The position numbers and the translations under genes are program-made. A stretch of DNA of 20,000 nt from Actinidia chinensis (lineage: Eukaryota; Streptophyta; Magnoliopsida; Ericales; Actinidiaceae), in assembly GCA_009663005.1 (NCBI GenBank), contig CM018906.1, positions 24,445,736 to 24,465,735 on the forward strand, in the 5' to 3' direction. Under the pieces are notes generated by a model. That model did not search any database, was not told where the DNA came from, and saw only the letters and a program-made list of their open reading frames with translations. Below, piece by piece: positions 18,052 to 20,000 of the stretch. Positions within the stretch are counted from its first letter, which is position 1. Every line of letters begins with the position of its first letter.

Positions 18052-19840
18052 TATCACATCCGTGGAAACAAGATCAAACAAGATAAAAAATAGAAGAGCA
18101 ACACACTTGAAAGATTTCATTTACTGTATTGAATATCGTAACTATTCTCATGGACAGATATTATTCCTATCAAGGCCTCTCTAAGATAAAAATGTGAAGC
18201 AGGAACTGCTATGGCATTATACTTGTTTTAATTAATGGATATGTATGAATGATTTGTTTGGTTATGTGTCTCTTGTTCATCTTGTGTGTATAAATGTTTG
18301 TGTTAATAGTATTTTTTAGTATATTTTCCAGAATATCTCCAATAGGTTTCCTAGTTGAGCTGGTAAATTCCTGCAACACTTGTTCTATATATTTCTCTTA
18401 ACATTAACCAACAAGGAAAAGAGAAGGTGTTTCTTTAGTTTTCGAGAATCGTAATTAAGGAGTGACTATGAACCAAGTAGACATATTCTGACGCTTAGTC
18501 GTAGGCAATTCTGATATTGTAAACTGTTTTCTTGGCTTTGCCGCTATGGTTTTCCCAACGGCTGTGATGGGATCACTAATTCATAAACAAGAGAAGTTAA
18601 AGATCAGATCATAATAATGCAGTAAAGAAGCTAATAATTGTTTCTTTTGTTTCCATCACCCAAAACACACGTTTGTTCTTGATTCATTGCTACCTCTCTA
18701 ATAGGTAGTGTTGGTCTCTAAAATAAACCTCTGTACAATGCTTGAGCAGGAAGAGAAGGTGAAGTCGGGACAAGCCGTTGAGTGAATGCAGAGCATCTCT
18801 GGCCTCTGGAAAAATTGTCATTATATGCTTCTAAAATTCAATTTTATGTCAGCTAAGCCATTTTGAAAGTTCAGCTAGCTGTTCAAGAGTACTTTGATGT
18901 ATTTAGTGTGCATGGAAGGTGGTCACGACCTTCTAATCTTTGACAGATATCGAGATTGTTGTTTGTCGTGGCCCCATTGATGATTTTGTTTCTAATTCTG
19001 TTTTGGTATTGCCTATATCCATCCATGTACAAAGCAAATGAGAATGATGAAACTGAATTCCTTGTTATGTGTTTGGGACTAGGCTCCCCCTTTTTGATTA
19101 CTTAGTTTTCTTTTCAATGGATTCGACTTTTTGGTGTCTCCATTTTTAGAATCTCAATCTTGAGTTGCTTGTGCACCCTTCTCATGTACATTTTCTTTAG
19201 GTTAAATTTTCTTTTATGGAAAATTGTTTCCAAAGGTAAACAAAATGGTAGGAGACTGAAGAAAAGAGTTTATGTTCTTGAATTCATAATCCTTCTAGAT
19301 TTTCCTTTTTCCTTCCTCTTTTCTGCTTAATGTCGAATCTTAGTAAACCATTTGCCCTTCGATAGAGCTCAATCGTATAAAAAGATCCATGTAGCAGACC
19401 GCAATTGATTAAGACAAAAGTCTGGTTTGGTTTGGTATCTCACTATTATCCTTTTAGGCTGTGTTTTGATTAGGGATTTCCTAGAGGAAAAGGAAAAAGA
19501 AAGGGAAAAGTAGTTAATGGAAAATGATTAAATTTATTTAACCTCGCTACTTTAAACTGTATGTGGATATGAGACTGATAAGTTTCTACGCTTAGGAGCT
19601 GAAAAATAAACATATCAAACAAGAATCAATCAGTAAATTAGGAGCAAGCACTAGATATGAATAAATGATCTGGAAACAGCCAAATAATAGCCAATAATAG
19701 CCAGACACCTAATACAAGATATTTGTTGTACCCAAAACTAAAGTTGAGGACCAATTCATCTTAGAAAAGGTTTGAAGCAATATAAAAAGAAGCAGTTGGA
19801 AAGAAGCGTCTGCCATACGCCCATACTAGATTTAATGAAT
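18052..19840. other. AT-rich spacer without recognised gene
   Basis: About 1.8 kb. No frame over 60 codons and no transposon motif was recognised. Short open stretches (for example 18520-18597, NCFLGFAAMVFPTAVMGSLI then a stop) resemble nothing I know. A sequence starting TAGGCTGTGTTTTGATTAGG at 19456 resembles common plant MITE or hAT-type ends, but no matching inverted end was found. A small repeat AATAGCCAAT occurs near 19684-19703. It could be the 3' flank, introns or promoter-distal part of host genes. Confidence 0.5.
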
Positions 19841-19846
19841 GTGTAT

Positions 19847-19894
19847 TGGGCCTAATCCTTCTGCCCAATAAGAGCACTGAACCCTATAAGAGAG
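19847..19894 (+). promoter_or_regulatory. Putative plus-strand promoter near the right edge
   Basis: TGGGCCT (19847-19853) and GCCCAAT (19863-19869) are followed by CTATAAGAG (TATA at 19885). TGGGCC/GGCCCA motifs a few tens of bases before a TATA box are common in plant promoters. A start site near 19915 would be followed by a leader with a 17-codon frame (19931-19984) and another ATG at 19977 that stays open to the window end. This could also be part of an LTR. Inference from motifs only. Confidence 0.35.
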
Positions 19895-20000
19895 GTCTTT
19901 TTCAACACATTCCAAACTCATTGCTTCTACATGTACACCTTTCAAACAACTATCATTACAAAAGGTGTAACACACAATGTTTAGATCCTGTTGTGAAACT

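Noticed and set aside
19456..19740. MITE or hAT-type element starting TAGGCTGTGTTTTG
   Set aside because: No matching inverted end or target duplication was found downstream.
1..20000. CRISPR arrays, tRNA or rRNA genes, bacterial operons
   Set aside because: No regularly spaced identical repeats, cloverleaf-like tRNA blocks or rRNA stretches were seen; the tRNA-like strings are only retrotransposon primer sites.

Overview
This window is nuclear DNA from a flowering plant, probably a eudicot. It is a nest of decayed LTR retrotransposons with no intact host gene. The evidence is three Ty3/gypsy- and Ty1/copia-type elements with plant-style initiator-Met-tRNA primer sites, AT-rich spacers and a complete absence of long open frames. 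No reading frame exceeds about 170 codons, although more than 12 kb is recognisably retrotransposon-derived.

Layout. (1) 1-8704, plus strand: a large chromovirus-like Ty3/gypsy element (Tekay/Del type). Its left LTR is cut by the window edge (1-1543). It is followed by a Met-tRNA primer site, degraded gag, protease, RT, RNase H, integrase and a chromodomain remnant, a polypurine tract, and a complete right LTR (6581-8704). (2) 8705-12073, minus strand: gag, protease and the protease-RT linker of a second Ty3/gypsy element (Tat-like). Its homology stops exactly where the Tekay LTR ends, so the Tekay element most likely inserted into it; the missing RT/RNase H/integrase should lie left of this window. 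Upstream of this gag are a TATA box (12104-12112) and a repeated CANNTG/TTGATT array (12254-12420). (3) 12820-18046, minus strand: a structurally complete Ty1/copia element. It has two 271/274-bp LTRs, a Met-tRNA primer site, gag with a CCHC knuckle, protease, integrase, RT, RNase H and a polypurine tract, bounded by a perfect 5-bp target duplication CATTT. (4) 18047-20000: AT-rich spacer with no recognised gene. A possible plus-strand promoter (paired GGGCC/GGCCC-type motifs and TATAAG near 19885) faces out of the right edge.

Order of events (inferred): the Tat-like element came first, the Tekay element then entered its pol region, and the copia element entered the DNA upstream of the Tat-like gag. 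Both measurable LTR pairs differ largely by 1-2 base gaps, often in homopolymer runs. That is unlike normal ageing by methyl-C transitions, and raises the possibility that part of the frame damage is sequencing or assembly error. The least explained features are the promoter arrangement upstream of the minus-strand gag, the CG-rich 12-13 bp motif clusters inside the large LTR, and a 29-bp near-repeat on both sides of the copia insertion.
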